The notes: generated by a model from the letters alone, not told the origin. A DNA stretch of 64,000 nucleotides from Bog-473 sp036491435 (GCA_036491435.1 DASXBZ010000198.1:16016-80015), one strand, 5' to 3'. Shown: positions 8,397 to 17,485, numbered from the stretch's first letter. Numbers and translations: made by a program.

Positions 8397-9550
8397 GGGC
8401 GCGCCTTGCCCAGGATCAGCACGTCGGTGAACAGCGCGCCCGAGCCCCCGTTCGAGCACAGCGCGACCTGTGCACCGTCGACCTGCATGCTGCGACACTC
8501 GCCGCGTAGCTGCTGCACGCCACGCGTCACGCGCTGGAACTGCTGCGCCGCGATCCCCGGGTGGCTATAGGACATCGTGCCGCCGTCGGTGGTGACAGGC
8601 AGCGTGCCGCCGGGACCGATGGCGCCCGACTCGACCATGGGGCCGCCCTCACCCGGTTCGCAGAATCCGTATGCCTCGAGTTGGCGGATGATCTCGAAGG
8701 AGAATGGATCGTAGAACTCGGCCACGTCCACGTCGCTCGGACCGAGCCCGGCCATGGCGAAGGAAGCCTGGGCGGCGCCGGCTCCCACCCAGCCGGCGGG
8801 CCGCACACCAGGACGCGGAGTGAAGTCCCAGACGGGCGCCACGGTGTAGGCGGGCCCGTAGCTGTCGCTGCCGCAGCCAAGGATCCAGACCGCCCGTTGG
8901 TCGGTGCGCGCAATGTCGGCGCGGGCCAGCACGAGCGCGCATCCGCCCTCCGAGACGGTGGCGCAGTCGAGTAGGTGGAAGGGCTCCGCCACCATCGGCG
9001 ACGCCAAGATGTCCTCGGGGTCGAACGGCCCCCGTCCGTGGTAGACGGCCTCGGGATTGTGGTGCCCGTTGGTGCGGATGACCGCCGCCGCGGTCGCAAG
9101 CTGGAGTTCTGTCGTGTCATAGGTGACCATGTGGCGCCTGGCCATCAAGGCGAACTCGGCAGCAGTGAAGAGACCGAAGCCTGCGACGAGCTCGTTGGGC
9201 GGTGTGGTCCAAGGGGCAGCCGAGCCGTGGCTACGCAGCCCTGCGCCACCGGCCAGGACGAGCACGACGCGGCACTGGCCCGTCGCGATGAGCGCTGCCG
9301 CGTCGACGATGCTCGGAATGCCAAGGCCATTGGGGCGGCGCACGCAAGGGCCGAGCCCGAGCTCGAGCACCGCGTCCGCGGCCGCCTGTCCCACCACGCC
9401 GTCAACGTCGCCAGCATCGATCCCGGCGTCGGCAAGTGCGCCAAGTGCCGCCTCGAGCGCGATCGACGAGGAGTCGTGCCCAGGGAGACGGCGGGCCTGG
9501 GGAGTGTTGAAGATCCCGACGACGGCCACGTCGCGGAAGGGATGCGTCAT
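8393..9550 (-). CDS. Thiolase-fold protein of the SCP-x/Ltp2 type (probable acyl-CoA aldolase subunit)
   Basis: A 385-residue thiolase superfamily protein starting MTHPFRDVAVVGI. The nucleophilic Cys of thiolytic enzymes is missing: the segment after PCVRRPNGLG has no CGSG-type motif. The C-terminal region carries VAEFYDPFSFEIIRQLEAYG and a SHPG loop. These traits match the Ltp2 class, which catalyses retro-aldol cleavage of a hydroxyacyl-CoA side chain together with a DUF35 partner, rather than CoA-dependent thiolysis. The DUF35 gene follows with a 4-base overlap. The upstream ligase gene ends 13 bases before this start. The substrate is unknown. Confidence 0.85.
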   Translation of the reverse strand: MTHPFRDVAVVGIFNTPQARRLPGHDSSSIALEAALGALADAGIDAGDVDGVVGQAAADAVLELGLGPCVRRPNGLGIPSIVDAAALIATGQCRVVLVLAGGAGLRSHGSAAPWTTPPNELVAGFGLFTAAEFALMARRHMVTYDTTELQLATAAAVIRTNGHHNPEAVYHGRGPFDPEDILASPMVAEPFHLLDCATVSEGGCALVLARADIARTDQRAVWILGCGSDSYGPAYTVAPVWDFTPRPGVRPAGWVGAGAAQASFAMAGLGPSDVDVAEFYDPFSFEIIRQLEAYGFCEPGEGGPMVESGAIGPGGTLPVTTDGGTMSYSHPGIAAQQFQRVTRGVQQLRGECRSMQVDGAQVALCSNGGSGALFTDVLILGKARP

Positions 9551-9563
9551 CTCCGAGAGGATG

Positions 9564-11114
9564 TCACGTTGCCGGCTGGCGCAGGCGGAAGCGTTGCACC
9601 TTGCCACTCGCGGTGAGCGGGAGATCCTGGACGAACTGCACCTCCCGCGGCACCTTGTAGTTGGCCATGTGCTCGCGACACCAGGCGATGAGCTGCGCTT
9701 CGTCGACGGCTTGGCCGCCGCGGCGCACAACGTACGCCCGCGCCACCTCGCCCAGCCGGTCGTCGGGCACGCCGACGACCGCAACCTGGGCCACGCCGGG
9801 ATGGGTGAGCATGATGCCCTCGATCTCGGCGGGGAAGGCGTTGAAGCCGCCGACGATGAACATGTCCTTCTTGCGATCGGTGATGCGGAGGTTCCCGTCG
9901 TCGCCGAGGAAGCCGATGTCCCCCGTCCGCAGGTAGCCCCCGTCGTCGATGGCTTCGGCGGTGGCCTCGGGATCGTCGAAGTAGCCGCGCATGACATTGA
10001 AGCCCTTCACGAGGATCTCGCCGGTCTCACCTGTCGGCACCGTGGCGCCCTTCTCGTCGGCCACTCGCACCGACACGCCGGGCAGAGGCCGTCCCACCGT
10101 CGTGGCGATGACCTCGGACGGGTCGTCGTGGTGGCACATGCTCACCGTGCCCGTCGTCTCCGTGAGCCCGTAGCCGGTCACCACCGAAGCGATGTGCAGG
10201 TCCTCGCGCATCCGTCGCACTACTTCGACGGGCACCGTGGCGGCGCCGGTCACCGAGAGTCGCAGCGAGCTGAGGTCGAACTGCGCACGCTCGGGGTGCT
10301 CCAGCATCGACTGGAACACCGTGGGCGGTCCCGGCAGGACTGTGATGCGCTCTTGCGCGACCCGCTGCATCACCACGCCGGCGTCGAAGACCGCATGAGG
10401 CAGAACAGTGGCGCCGCGGAGTACGCAGGCCAGCACGGCTGACTTCAGGCCAGCGGTGTGGAAGAAGGGGTAGACGCAGAGATAGCGGTCGCCTCGCTGG
10501 AGCCCGACGGCGTCGCTCCAAGCCTCGTAGGTGCGGACGCTCGGACCGTGGCCGAGCATGGCCCCCTTGGGGGCACCGGTGGTCCCTGAGGTGAAGACGA
10601 TGTCTGCGAGGTCGTCGTCGCCCACGACAGGGAGCGGACGATCGCCATCCGCCGCACCACGCGCCACGAAGTCGTCCCAGCGGACGGTGCCGGTGTGTGC
10701 TGGTCCCTCGACGACCACCGTCTCGCGCAAGCTGGGTAGGTCAGCGGCCTCCAGCAGGCCGACCAGGTTGGTGCCGACGGCGTCGGTGCTGGCCAGGAGG
10801 ACGGAGGTGCCGGAGCGTCCCAAGACATGGGCCGCCTCCATCCCCTTGAAGCGCGTGTTCACAGGGACGAGAACGGCGCCAGCCGCGTAGACGCCGAAGC
10901 TCGCGGCGATCCAGTGTGCGCTGTTGGGGGACCACAGGGCCACCCGATCACCCGGACGAACGCCGCTGGCGGCCAGGGCCCGGGCGACGCGCAGCGACTC
11001 GTCGTGCAACTGGGCGAAGGTCCAGCGGTCGCTGCGGTCGACGACGGCCTCGGCGTCACCGAAGTCGCGGGCGGCCCGTTCCAGCGCGGCCGGGATTGTC
11101 TGGGGGCGTGCCAA
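9564..11114 (-). CDS. Acyl-CoA synthetase (AMP-forming), FadD3-like
   Basis: A protein of about 516 residues of the adenylate-forming family, activating a carboxylic acid to its CoA thioester with ATP. The phosphate loop FTSGTTGAPKG, the GYGLTET motif, the hinge TGDIGF...DRKKDMF and the terminal catalytic Lys in SGKVQRF are all visible. Segments such as VALWSPNSAHW, ITVLPGPPTVFQSML and LSVTGAATVPV closely recall mycobacterial FadD3, which activates the steroid-ring product HIP; this is from memory and orthology is not claimed. No ATG or GTG precedes the domain in frame. TTG at 11114 was chosen as it directly follows the upstream CaiB stop; TTG at 11135 is the alternative. The gene is in one minus-strand operon with CaiB and the thiolase-like pair. 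Confidence 0.87.
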   Translation of the reverse strand: MARPQTIPAALERAARDFGDAEAVVDRSDRWTFAQLHDESLRVARALAASGVRPGDRVALWSPNSAHWIAASFGVYAAGAVLVPVNTRFKGMEAAHVLGRSGTSVLLASTDAVGTNLVGLLEAADLPSLRETVVVEGPAHTGTVRWDDFVARGAADGDRPLPVVGDDDLADIVFTSGTTGAPKGAMLGHGPSVRTYEAWSDAVGLQRGDRYLCVYPFFHTAGLKSAVLACVLRGATVLPHAVFDAGVVMQRVAQERITVLPGPPTVFQSMLEHPERAQFDLSSLRLSVTGAATVPVEVVRRMREDLHIASVVTGYGLTETTGTVSMCHHDDPSEVIATTVGRPLPGVSVRVADEKGATVPTGETGEILVKGFNVMRGYFDDPEATAEAIDDGGYLRTGDIGFLGDDGNLRITDRKKDMFIVGGFNAFPAEIEGIMLTHPGVAQVAVVGVPDDRLGEVARAYVVRRGGQAVDEAQLIAWCREHMANYKVPREVQFVQDLPLTASGKVQRFRLRQPAT

Positions 11115-11124
11115 CCGCTCGGAG

Positions 11125-12363
11125 CTAGGAGACAACGCCGGCGGAGCGCAGGGCAGCCACGTCGTCGATGGACAGACCGAGCTCCTTGGCCAGGACGTCG
11201 TCGGTGTCTTCGCCCACCCACGGCACCCGCGTGTCGGGCGTGCCGGGCGCGGTGAGGATCCGCACTGGGTTGCCCGGGGTGAGGACCGGACTCCCCCCAC
11301 CCTGCGGCCGGGCGATGCCGACCAGCATGCCGTGGGCGTCGACGTGCGGGTCACCGACGAGCTCCTCGTCGCGCAAGCACGGCCCCGCCGCGATGCCGGC
11401 GGCACCGAGTTCGGCGCAGGCTTGTTCCCGCGTCTTGTCGGAAGCCCACTGCTCGATGGCGGGACGGATGACGTCCTCGAGGTGGTCGACCCATCCCTGC
11501 CGCGTCGACAGTCGGTCGTCGGTCCGCCATTCTGGGTGGCCCACGATGTCAGCCAGGCGTTCGAAATAGTGCTCGCGGGTCACCTGAACGATGATCCAAC
11601 CGTCGCCGGCCCGGAATCCGTCGTTGATCAGCGGACCCACCTCGCCGTTTTTCAGGCCCATCGACCAGAAGTTGGACACGATGTCGGTCATGGCGAGCAC
11701 CGAGTCGAACATGGCGACGTCGACGTGCTGGGGCTGGCCCGTCCGATCGCGTTCGCGCAGCGCGGCGAGGAGGCCCACGGTGGCAAACAGCGCAGCACTG
11801 ATGTCACCCAGGCCTCCGACGGGGGAAGCCTCCGGCGGCCGGTCCCCCTTCTGTTTCATGGCATAGATGCCCGACATGGCCTCGACGATCGGGGCGAAAG
11901 CCATCCGGTCGCGGTAAGGGGAGCTGGTCACGTTGCCGAACCCTGACACCGAGACGTAGACGCAGCGCGGGTTTACCGCGACGAGGTCTTTGAAGCCGAG
12001 TCCCAGCTTGGACATGGCCCCGGCACGGAAGTTCTCGGCGATCACGTCGAAGCGGGGGGCCATATCGAGCACCAGTTGGCGCCCGGCGGGGTTCTTCAGG
12101 TCAACGCAGATGCTGCGCTTCCCGAGGTTGTTCCGCAGGAAGGTGGCACCCATCGGCCGTCCCTCCGGATCGGGCACCGACGGTTGAGAGCTGCGGCCCA
12201 GTTCGCCGCCGGGTGGCTCCACCTTCACGACGTCGGCCCCCAGTCGGGCCAGCAGCTGGGTGGCGAACGGCAATGCCTGCATCTGCTCGAGTGCCAACAC
12301 CCGGATGCCCGTCAACGGGCCCGACGACCGCCGGTCCGAAGGCTCAGCGGCCACATCGACCAT
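11125..12363 (-). CDS. CaiB/BaiF family III CoA-transferase
   Basis: A 412-residue single-domain CaiB/BaiF protein. The N-terminal half has GADVVKVEPPGGELGR, and the catalytic Asp lies in GGLGDISAALF. It would transfer CoA between a pathway acid and a donor thioester, or act as a racemase. The ATG at 12363 is preferred over the longer GTG/ATG start at 12438 because homology begins just after it and the extra residues look non-coding. No Shine-Dalgarno sequence is visible, and an AT-rich inverted repeat covers the start, which suggests a leaderless or tightly controlled transcript. It is the first gene of the minus-strand operon ending at 7959 and is divergent from a crotonase gene. Confidence 0.87.
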   Translation of the reverse strand: MVDVAAEPSDRRSSGPLTGIRVLALEQMQALPFATQLLARLGADVVKVEPPGGELGRSSQPSVPDPEGRPMGATFLRNNLGKRSICVDLKNPAGRQLVLDMAPRFDVIAENFRAGAMSKLGLGFKDLVAVNPRCVYVSVSGFGNVTSSPYRDRMAFAPIVEAMSGIYAMKQKGDRPPEASPVGGLGDISAALFATVGLLAALRERDRTGQPQHVDVAMFDSVLAMTDIVSNFWSMGLKNGEVGPLINDGFRAGDGWIIVQVTREHYFERLADIVGHPEWRTDDRLSTRQGWVDHLEDVIRPAIEQWASDKTREQACAELGAAGIAAGPCLRDEELVGDPHVDAHGMLVGIARPQGGGSPVLTPGNPVRILTAPGTPDTRVPWVGEDTDDVLAKELGLSIDDVAALRSAGVVS

Positions 12364-12376
12364 ATTTGTATATGGT
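12359..12376. promoter_or_regulatory. Inverted repeat over the start of a CaiB gene, probable operator
   Basis: ACCATAT-TTGT-ATATGGT is a perfect 7+4+7 inverted repeat in an AT-rich island between divergent genes. It includes the ATG of the minus-strand CaiB gene. It differs from the palindrome at 2303, so a different regulator is likely. Confidence 0.5.
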
Positions 12377-12478
12377 ATCTGATTTTCGGGATCTCCCCGC
12401 CGGCCTTCAGGACACCGCGCCACAACGTCGCGGGTCATTTCGGACTCACGGGGGGGTCAGGAAGCGAGGAGCGACGCG

Positions 12479-13258
12479 GTGGCCGGAACGGTACGGCTAG
12501 AGGTCGACGGTGCGATCGCCACCATCACCAACGTCAATCCGGAGAAGCACAACGCCTTCGACGACGACATGGACGCCCAGCTCTTCGACGTCCTGGCCGA
12601 GTTGCAGACGATGCCGGACGTTCGTGCCGTCATCTGGCGGGGCGAGGGGAAGTCCTTCTCCTCCGGACGAGACGTCGGCGCGTTCGGTGGCGCCGACTCG
12701 GGATTGACCCATCACGAACTGATGCGGCGTGGGCATCGCGGCATCCGTGCCATCTTCGAGCTCGACGCGCCAATCGTGGTCGCGTTGCAGGGCTGGGCCA
12801 TCGGGGGCTCGTTCCAGCGAGCCTTGCTGTGTGACATCCGGGTGGCCGCCGAGGGCGCCCGCTTCATGCTGCCGGAGGTCGGACACGGCGTGATCCCCGA
12901 CACGGGCGGCGTCGCCCGCCTCTTCCAGATCTGCGGGCACGGGGTCGCCGCCGACATGGTGCTCACGGGCCGGGTGATGGGAGCGGACGAGGCTCTAGGG
13001 CACGGGGTCGTCTCCCGGGTGGTGCCGCCGGAGCGCCTGGACGAAGAAGTGCGCGCCATCGCCGAGAAGATCGCCGAGGCGCCGGCGGTGACGGTGCGTG
13101 CGGCTCGCCGGATCCTGGATCACCTGGCTGTGCCCGAGGTGGTCGCGTCAATGGACGAGGAGATGATCGCTCAGACCTTCATCGCGCGTTCCGACGACAT
13201 GGCCGAGTTGCGGGCCGCCCGGGCCCAGGACCGCCCGCCCGAGTACAAAGGGAGCTGA
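12479..13258 (+). CDS. Enoyl-CoA hydratase/isomerase family protein with one altered catalytic residue
   Basis: A 259-residue crotonase-fold protein. The GTG start follows GAGGAG at a good distance. The oxyanion-hole strand is KSFSSGRDVG, and the second catalytic acid is kept in LPEVGHG. The first classical Glu position reads GGSFQRA, so Gln replaces Glu, which points to an isomerase, hydrolase or lyase variant rather than a standard hydratase. It begins a tightly packed plus-strand operon (next start two bases after the stop) running to 17293 and is divergent from the CaiB-ligase-aldolase operon. Confidence 0.87.
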   Translation: MAGTVRLEVDGAIATITNVNPEKHNAFDDDMDAQLFDVLAELQTMPDVRAVIWRGEGKSFSSGRDVGAFGGADSGLTHHELMRRGHRGIRAIFELDAPIVVALQGWAIGGSFQRALLCDIRVAAEGARFMLPEVGHGVIPDTGGVARLFQICGHGVAADMVLTGRVMGADEALGHGVVSRVVPPERLDEEVRAIAEKIAEAPAVTVRAARRILDHLAVPEVVASMDEEMIAQTFIARSDDMAELRAARAQDRPPEYKGS

Positions 13259-13259
13259 C

Positions 13260-14147
13260 GTGGCCGGACTGCCCGAACCCCCGCCTGCCGGGGCGACCGC
13301 ACTGCCGCCTGGAACCTTCGACGGTGTGCCCGTCTTCATCACTGGCGCGGGCACCGGGCTCGGCAAGTCGATCGCGCTGGAGTTCGCCCGTCTCGGTGCC
13401 GCGGTGGTTGTCGCCAGCCGCAGTCAGGAGCACCTCGACGCCGGTTTCGCCGCCGTGAGCGAGATGGGAGGCCAGGCGCTCGCGGTCACGTGCGACATCC
13501 GCGAGCCGGAACAGATCGCCGCCGCCTTCGACGCAGCCCAAGCCACGTTCGGCCTCCCAGGTGTGTTGGTGAACAACGCCGCAGCGAACTTCCCGGTGCC
13601 AGCGGAGGACATGTCACCCAACGCGTGGCGGACGGTGGTCGACATCACCCTCAACGGGACGTTCTTTTGCTCACGCGAGTTCGCGCGACGGCACATCGCG
13701 GCCGGCACGCCCGGATCGATCATCGACGTAGGCGCGTCGTACGCCTGGACAGGCGGTCCGGGGTTCGCCCACTCGGCCGCGGCCAAGGCCGGTGTGAAGA
13801 ACATGGTCGAGACACTGGCCGTGGAGTGGGGTCCCTATGGGATTGCGGTCAACGGGCTCGTCCCGGGGCTCTTCCCGCACGAGGACATGACAGCGGACAT
13901 ACAAGGCAACCTCGAGCGAACGAGCGACAAGGACGCGTGCCAGCCGGCACTGCGCGTGGGGCGGCTACGCGAGCTCGGGTGGGCCGCCACCTTCCTCGCC
14001 TCGCCCTATGCACGGTTCATCTCGGGACATGTCCTCGTGGTGGACGGCGCCAACTGGCAACGCCGCATGCTGACGAATCCGCCGGTGGTCACGGTCCGCG
14101 ACCAGATGGGTCGCCCGCCGTTCGACCCCGATGCCCGCACCCGTTGA
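13260..14147 (+). CDS. Short-chain dehydrogenase/reductase, 2,4-dienoyl-CoA reductase-like
   Basis: A 295-residue SDR with the NADP-binding motif TGAGTGLGKS near residue 25 and the strand motif VNNAAANFPVPAEDMS. The usual Tyr-x3-Lys is replaced by HSAAAKAGVKNMVETLAVEWGP. Loss of that Tyr with a kept Lys and the NNAA-NF signature is characteristic of 2,4-dienoyl-CoA reductases, which remove misplaced double bonds during beta-oxidation. The GTG start lies two bases after the crotonase stop, with GGGAG upstream. The C-terminal tail of about 30 residues is longer than in many SDRs. Specific substrate not determinable. Confidence 0.87.
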   Translation: MAGLPEPPPAGATALPPGTFDGVPVFITGAGTGLGKSIALEFARLGAAVVVASRSQEHLDAGFAAVSEMGGQALAVTCDIREPEQIAAAFDAAQATFGLPGVLVNNAAANFPVPAEDMSPNAWRTVVDITLNGTFFCSREFARRHIAAGTPGSIIDVGASYAWTGGPGFAHSAAAKAGVKNMVETLAVEWGPYGIAVNGLVPGLFPHEDMTADIQGNLERTSDKDACQPALRVGRLRELGWAATFLASPYARFISGHVLVVDGANWQRRMLTNPPVVTVRDQMGRPPFDPDARTR

Positions 14148-14166
14148 GCGAAGTTCGGAGGAGAAG

Positions 14167-14937
14167 GTGAGCAGGCCCGTCGGACCGGTCCGCGTCGAAG
14201 AATCCGATGCGATCACGACCGTCGTGCTGGACGATCCCGGGACGCGCAACGCGCTCTCGTGGGACCTGGTCCGCGCACTGAGCGAGGCGGTCGAGGGCGC
14301 GGCAGCCCGCGGCTCGCGTGCGCTCGTCCTGCGCAACACCCCACCCGTTTTCTCCGCCGGCGGGTCGGTGGACGAGCTCCTCGAGCCCAAGGTCGGCCTC
14401 GAAGACATCTATCGGGCGTTCCACGCTCTGGACGATGCACCGATGCCCACCGTGGCGGCGATCGACGGCGCAGCGATCGGCGCCGGCATCACGTTGTTCC
14501 TCTGCTGCGATATGTCGATCTGCACGCCCGCGTCGCGCTTCGACCTCCGATTCCTCGAGGTCGGGATCCACCCAGGCGGCGGCGCGCTCTGGCGGCTCGA
14601 GCAGGTAGTGGGAAGGCAGGGCGCAGCTGCGCTCGCACTGTTCGGAGAGGTGCTCGACGGCGAGGAAGCCGCGCGTCGCGGGTTGGTGTGGCGGTGCGTG
14701 GGGGCCGACGACTTGGCTGCTGAGGCGCGCCGACTGGCAGAGAAAGCGGCGTCGCGGGATCCTGAGCTGGTGTCGAGGACCAAGCAGACCTTGGCGTCGA
14801 TCGCCGCGGTCGACGAACCCGCGGCCGCCATCGCCATCGAGTTGGCGGCGCAGCGCTGGTCGATGGAGCGGCCGGCCTTCCAAGCGTCCCTGGGCGAGCT
14901 GCGCGAACGCCTCGGGCGACCGGGCAGGACGAGCTGA
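14167..14937 (+). CDS. Enoyl-CoA hydratase/isomerase family protein
   Basis: A 256-residue crotonase-fold protein beginning VSRPVGPVRVEES. GTG at 14167 was chosen for its strong GGAGGAG ribosome site; an upstream ATG at 14131 would overlap the SDR gene. The oxyanion-hole strand is PVFSAGGSVDELL. The first classical catalytic Glu is replaced (GAGITLF), while the second is kept in FLEVGIHPGGG, typical of isomerase-like or otherwise divergent crotonases. Its stop overlaps the start of the ligase gene (TGATG). Confidence 0.86.
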   Translation: MSRPVGPVRVEESDAITTVVLDDPGTRNALSWDLVRALSEAVEGAAARGSRALVLRNTPPVFSAGGSVDELLEPKVGLEDIYRAFHALDDAPMPTVAAIDGAAIGAGITLFLCCDMSICTPASRFDLRFLEVGIHPGGGALWRLEQVVGRQGAAALALFGEVLDGEEAARRGLVWRCVGADDLAAEARRLAEKAASRDPELVSRTKQTLASIAAVDEPAAAIAIELAAQRWSMERPAFQASLGELRERLGRPGRTS

Positions 14938-16550
14938 TGAGGTCGATGGCCGACGCCTGGGCGGCCCGGGCCGGCGACGACACCCCGGGACTGCGTTACG
15001 AGGATTCGGAGTGGTCCTGGAACGCCGTCGTCGCCGAGGCAGCCCGGCGTGCGGCATGGTGGTCCGACCAACGCGTCGACGGGCCACCGCACATCGGTGT
15101 CTTGTTGGGCAACGTCCCGGAACATCACTTCTGGCTCGGCGCGTGCGCGCTCTCGGGTGCGGTGTACGTCGGGGCCAACCCCACGCATCCTGGTCCCGCC
15201 CTGGCCAGCGAACTGAGTTTCACCCGTTGTCAGTTGCTGGTGACCGACCGCGCTCACCTCGAGCTCGTCGAGGGCCAGGATCTCGGGCCGGCCATGGGGA
15301 TCGCTACTGCGGACAACCCGCGTGTCCGCCTGGTCGACGGCAACTCCGCCCTGCCCCCGGCCCCCGACCTCCCTGATGTCGACGCCGTCGAGGACGTCAC
15401 GCTGGGCTATCTCATCTTCACCTCGGGTACCTCGGGCTCGGCCAAGGCGTGCCGGTGCACCCAGGGCCGGATGGTCGTCATCGGCGCCTCGTTGGCGCAG
15501 CGTTACGGGTTCGACTCCGACAGCTGTTGCTACCTGTCGATGCCGCTCTTCCACTCCAACTGCCTCATGTCGGGCTGGGCGCCTGCGGTGGTCGGTGGCG
15601 CCACCATCGCACTTCCCACCGGTGGACGGTTTTCCGCCTCGGGCTTCCTCCCTGACGTACGCCGCCACGGTGTGACCTACTGGAATTATGTGGGACGTCC
15701 GCTCTCCTACGTCCTGGCCACACCCGAGCAGGACGATGACGCAGAGAGCACGCTGCGCGACGTGTTCGGGAACGAGGCCGCACCGGGCGACGTGGACCGT
15801 TTCGCCCGGCGGTTCGGCTGTGCCATCTCGGAGAACTACGGGTCGACGGAGGGGGGGATCGCGATCTCGCGTTCCCCGGACACGCCGGCCGGCGCGCTCG
15901 GTCCTGCCCCGCCGGGCGTCTTGGTCGTCGACCAGGACGGCAGAGAGCGCGCATTGGCCAGGTTCGACGACGGCGGCGTGCTGCTCAACGCCCTGGAGGC
16001 GGTGGGGGAAATCGTCTCCGACTCGATTCCACCCAACTTCGAGGGCTACTGGGACAACGAGGAGGCTGACCGGGCCCGGGTCCGCAATGGGTGGTACTGG
16101 TCGGGCGACCTCGCCTACAAGGACGCCAAGGGATACCTCTACTTCGCCGGCCGCGGGGACGACTGGCTGCGCGTGGACGGCGAGAACTTCGCCGCCGCAC
16201 CGGTGGTGCGCATCGTCGACCGACACCCCGACGTCGTGATCTCTGCCATCTACGCCGTGCCGGACCCATCCGTCGGTGACCAGGTGATGGCGGCCGTGCA
16301 GCTCCGGCCGGGCGCGACCTTCGACGGCGAGGCCTTCGGAGCGTTCCTCGCCGAGCAAACAGATCTCGGCCGCAAGTGGGTGCCGCGCTACGTACGGGTG
16401 TCCCCAGCGCTCCCGACAACCGCGACGTCCAAGATTCTGGTGCGACAGCTCCGGCTAGAGGGCCTGGACTGCGACGATCCGGTGTACGAGTTCCGTGGCG
16501 AGGGGACGCTGGCGTATCTCCCACGCCCCCGGGCCGGCGCCTCGCTGTGA
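14937..16550 (+). CDS. Acyl-CoA synthetase (AMP-forming), FadD17-like
   Basis: A 537-residue adenylate-forming enzyme. The phosphate loop is FTSGTSGSAKAC, followed by MPLFHSN, NYGSTEGG and the hinge WSGDLAYKD; the terminal Lys lies in TATSKILVRQL. Stretches such as YVGRPLSYVLATPE and VRRHGVTYWNYVG closely recall mycobacterial FadD17, as I remember it. The loop lacks the usual PKG, having SAKAC instead. The ATG at 14937 overlaps the previous stop by one base; a second Met four codons in is possible. It would activate a free acid for the crotonase and dienoyl-reductase encoded upstream. Confidence 0.87.
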   Translation: MRSMADAWAARAGDDTPGLRYEDSEWSWNAVVAEAARRAAWWSDQRVDGPPHIGVLLGNVPEHHFWLGACALSGAVYVGANPTHPGPALASELSFTRCQLLVTDRAHLELVEGQDLGPAMGIATADNPRVRLVDGNSALPPAPDLPDVDAVEDVTLGYLIFTSGTSGSAKACRCTQGRMVVIGASLAQRYGFDSDSCCYLSMPLFHSNCLMSGWAPAVVGGATIALPTGGRFSASGFLPDVRRHGVTYWNYVGRPLSYVLATPEQDDDAESTLRDVFGNEAAPGDVDRFARRFGCAISENYGSTEGGIAISRSPDTPAGALGPAPPGVLVVDQDGRERALARFDDGGVLLNALEAVGEIVSDSIPPNFEGYWDNEEADRARVRNGWYWSGDLAYKDAKGYLYFAGRGDDWLRVDGENFAAAPVVRIVDRHPDVVISAIYAVPDPSVGDQVMAAVQLRPGATFDGEAFGAFLAEQTDLGRKWVPRYVRVSPALPTTATSKILVRQLRLEGLDCDDPVYEFRGEGTLAYLPRPRAGASL

Positions 16551-17293
16551 GCACGGACGGGCCGGCCGCCGTCGCCGTGCTGCTCCATGGCGGGACGCTC
16601 ACGTCCACCATGTGGGACCCCGTGCGCAGCCAGATGGCCGCCCCGTCGATCGCCGTGGACCTGCCGGGACGGCGCTACCGACCGGCCGACCTCGCCGAGG
16701 TCACGATCGGCGACTGGGTGAGCTCCGTGGTGGCGGACATTGAGGAGGCAGCGCTCACCGAGATGGTGCTGGTCGGGCATTCCTCCGGTGGGTACGTCCT
16801 GCCGGGGGTCGCAGCGACGCTGGCCGCCCGCTCGACACCCGCGCTGCGGGGGCTGGTCTTCGTCTCGGCCACCGTGCCGGCAGACGGCGAACGCCCGATC
16901 GACTACCTCCGCGACGACATCCAGACATTGGCAAGCGATCACCGAGATCTCACGTTGGAATCCGCGCGGGGGCGGACCATTGGCGGCTTGCGGCCCGGTG
17001 AGCCTCCCATCGAGACCAATCTGGAAATCGTCGAGAACGGGCCGCGCATGGGGCTCGAGGCTCCCGGCGTCCTCTTCGAAGCGGTGTCATGGACGGGGTT
17101 TCCCGCTGACGTGCCTCGGGTCTACGTGCGTGCGCTCCGGGACAACGTAATTCCCCCCGAGTTGGCGGACCGGATGATCGCCGCTATGGGCGGCGCGACG
17201 GTGATCGACCTCGAGGCCGGGCATCGCTCGTACGAGACGAATCCGGCCGAGTTGGCAGCCGTGATCGACAAGTGCTGCAGCACCACCCTGTGA
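16547..17293 (+). CDS. Alpha/beta hydrolase
   Basis: A 248-residue alpha/beta-hydrolase fold protein. The oxyanion region is VLLHGGTLTSTMWDPV, the nucleophile elbow is VGHSSGGYVL (Ser), an acid is likely in ALRDNVIPPE (Asp), and the catalytic His lies in EAGHRSYETNP. The GTG at 16547 overlaps the ligase stop (GTGA), so it is the last gene of the operon. A ring-cleaving hydrolase, esterase or thioesterase would all fit; the sequence does not decide. No signal peptide, so it acts in the cytoplasm. Confidence 0.87.
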   Translation: MSTDGPAAVAVLLHGGTLTSTMWDPVRSQMAAPSIAVDLPGRRYRPADLAEVTIGDWVSSVVADIEEAALTEMVLVGHSSGGYVLPGVAATLAARSTPALRGLVFVSATVPADGERPIDYLRDDIQTLASDHRDLTLESARGRTIGGLRPGEPPIETNLEIVENGPRMGLEAPGVLFEAVSWTGFPADVPRVYVRALRDNVIPPELADRMIAAMGGATVIDLEAGHRSYETNPAELAAVIDKCCSTTL

Positions 17294-17321
17294 CCGACGG
17301 GCCTTGAGGAGCCGCGGCCAG

Positions 17322-17346
17322 ACTCGGTGATCCCTCGCGACCGAGT
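17322..17346 (+). terminator. Hairpin after the 12479-17293 operon
   Basis: ACTCGGT (17322-17328) and ACCGAGT (17340-17346) form a perfect 7-base stem with an 11-base loop, 29 bases after the hydrolase stop. No T-run follows, which is common in high-GC actinobacteria, so the terminator role is tentative. Confidence 0.35.
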
Positions 17347-17485
17347 TGCCGACCTTCGCTGCGTGGGTGGCAAATTCCAGGGGATCGAATGGCAGAAGGA
17401 ATTTGTGCGTTCGACCGAACGCATCGCGACATGCTGCTGGAGGGAAGAAACGGTACCTGACCGTTCAACTCCATTTGATCGCAAA

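Noticed and set aside
14409..16358. 649-codon minus-strand frame
   Set aside because: Antisense to the crotonase and FadD17-like genes, which have clear families, starts and overlaps.
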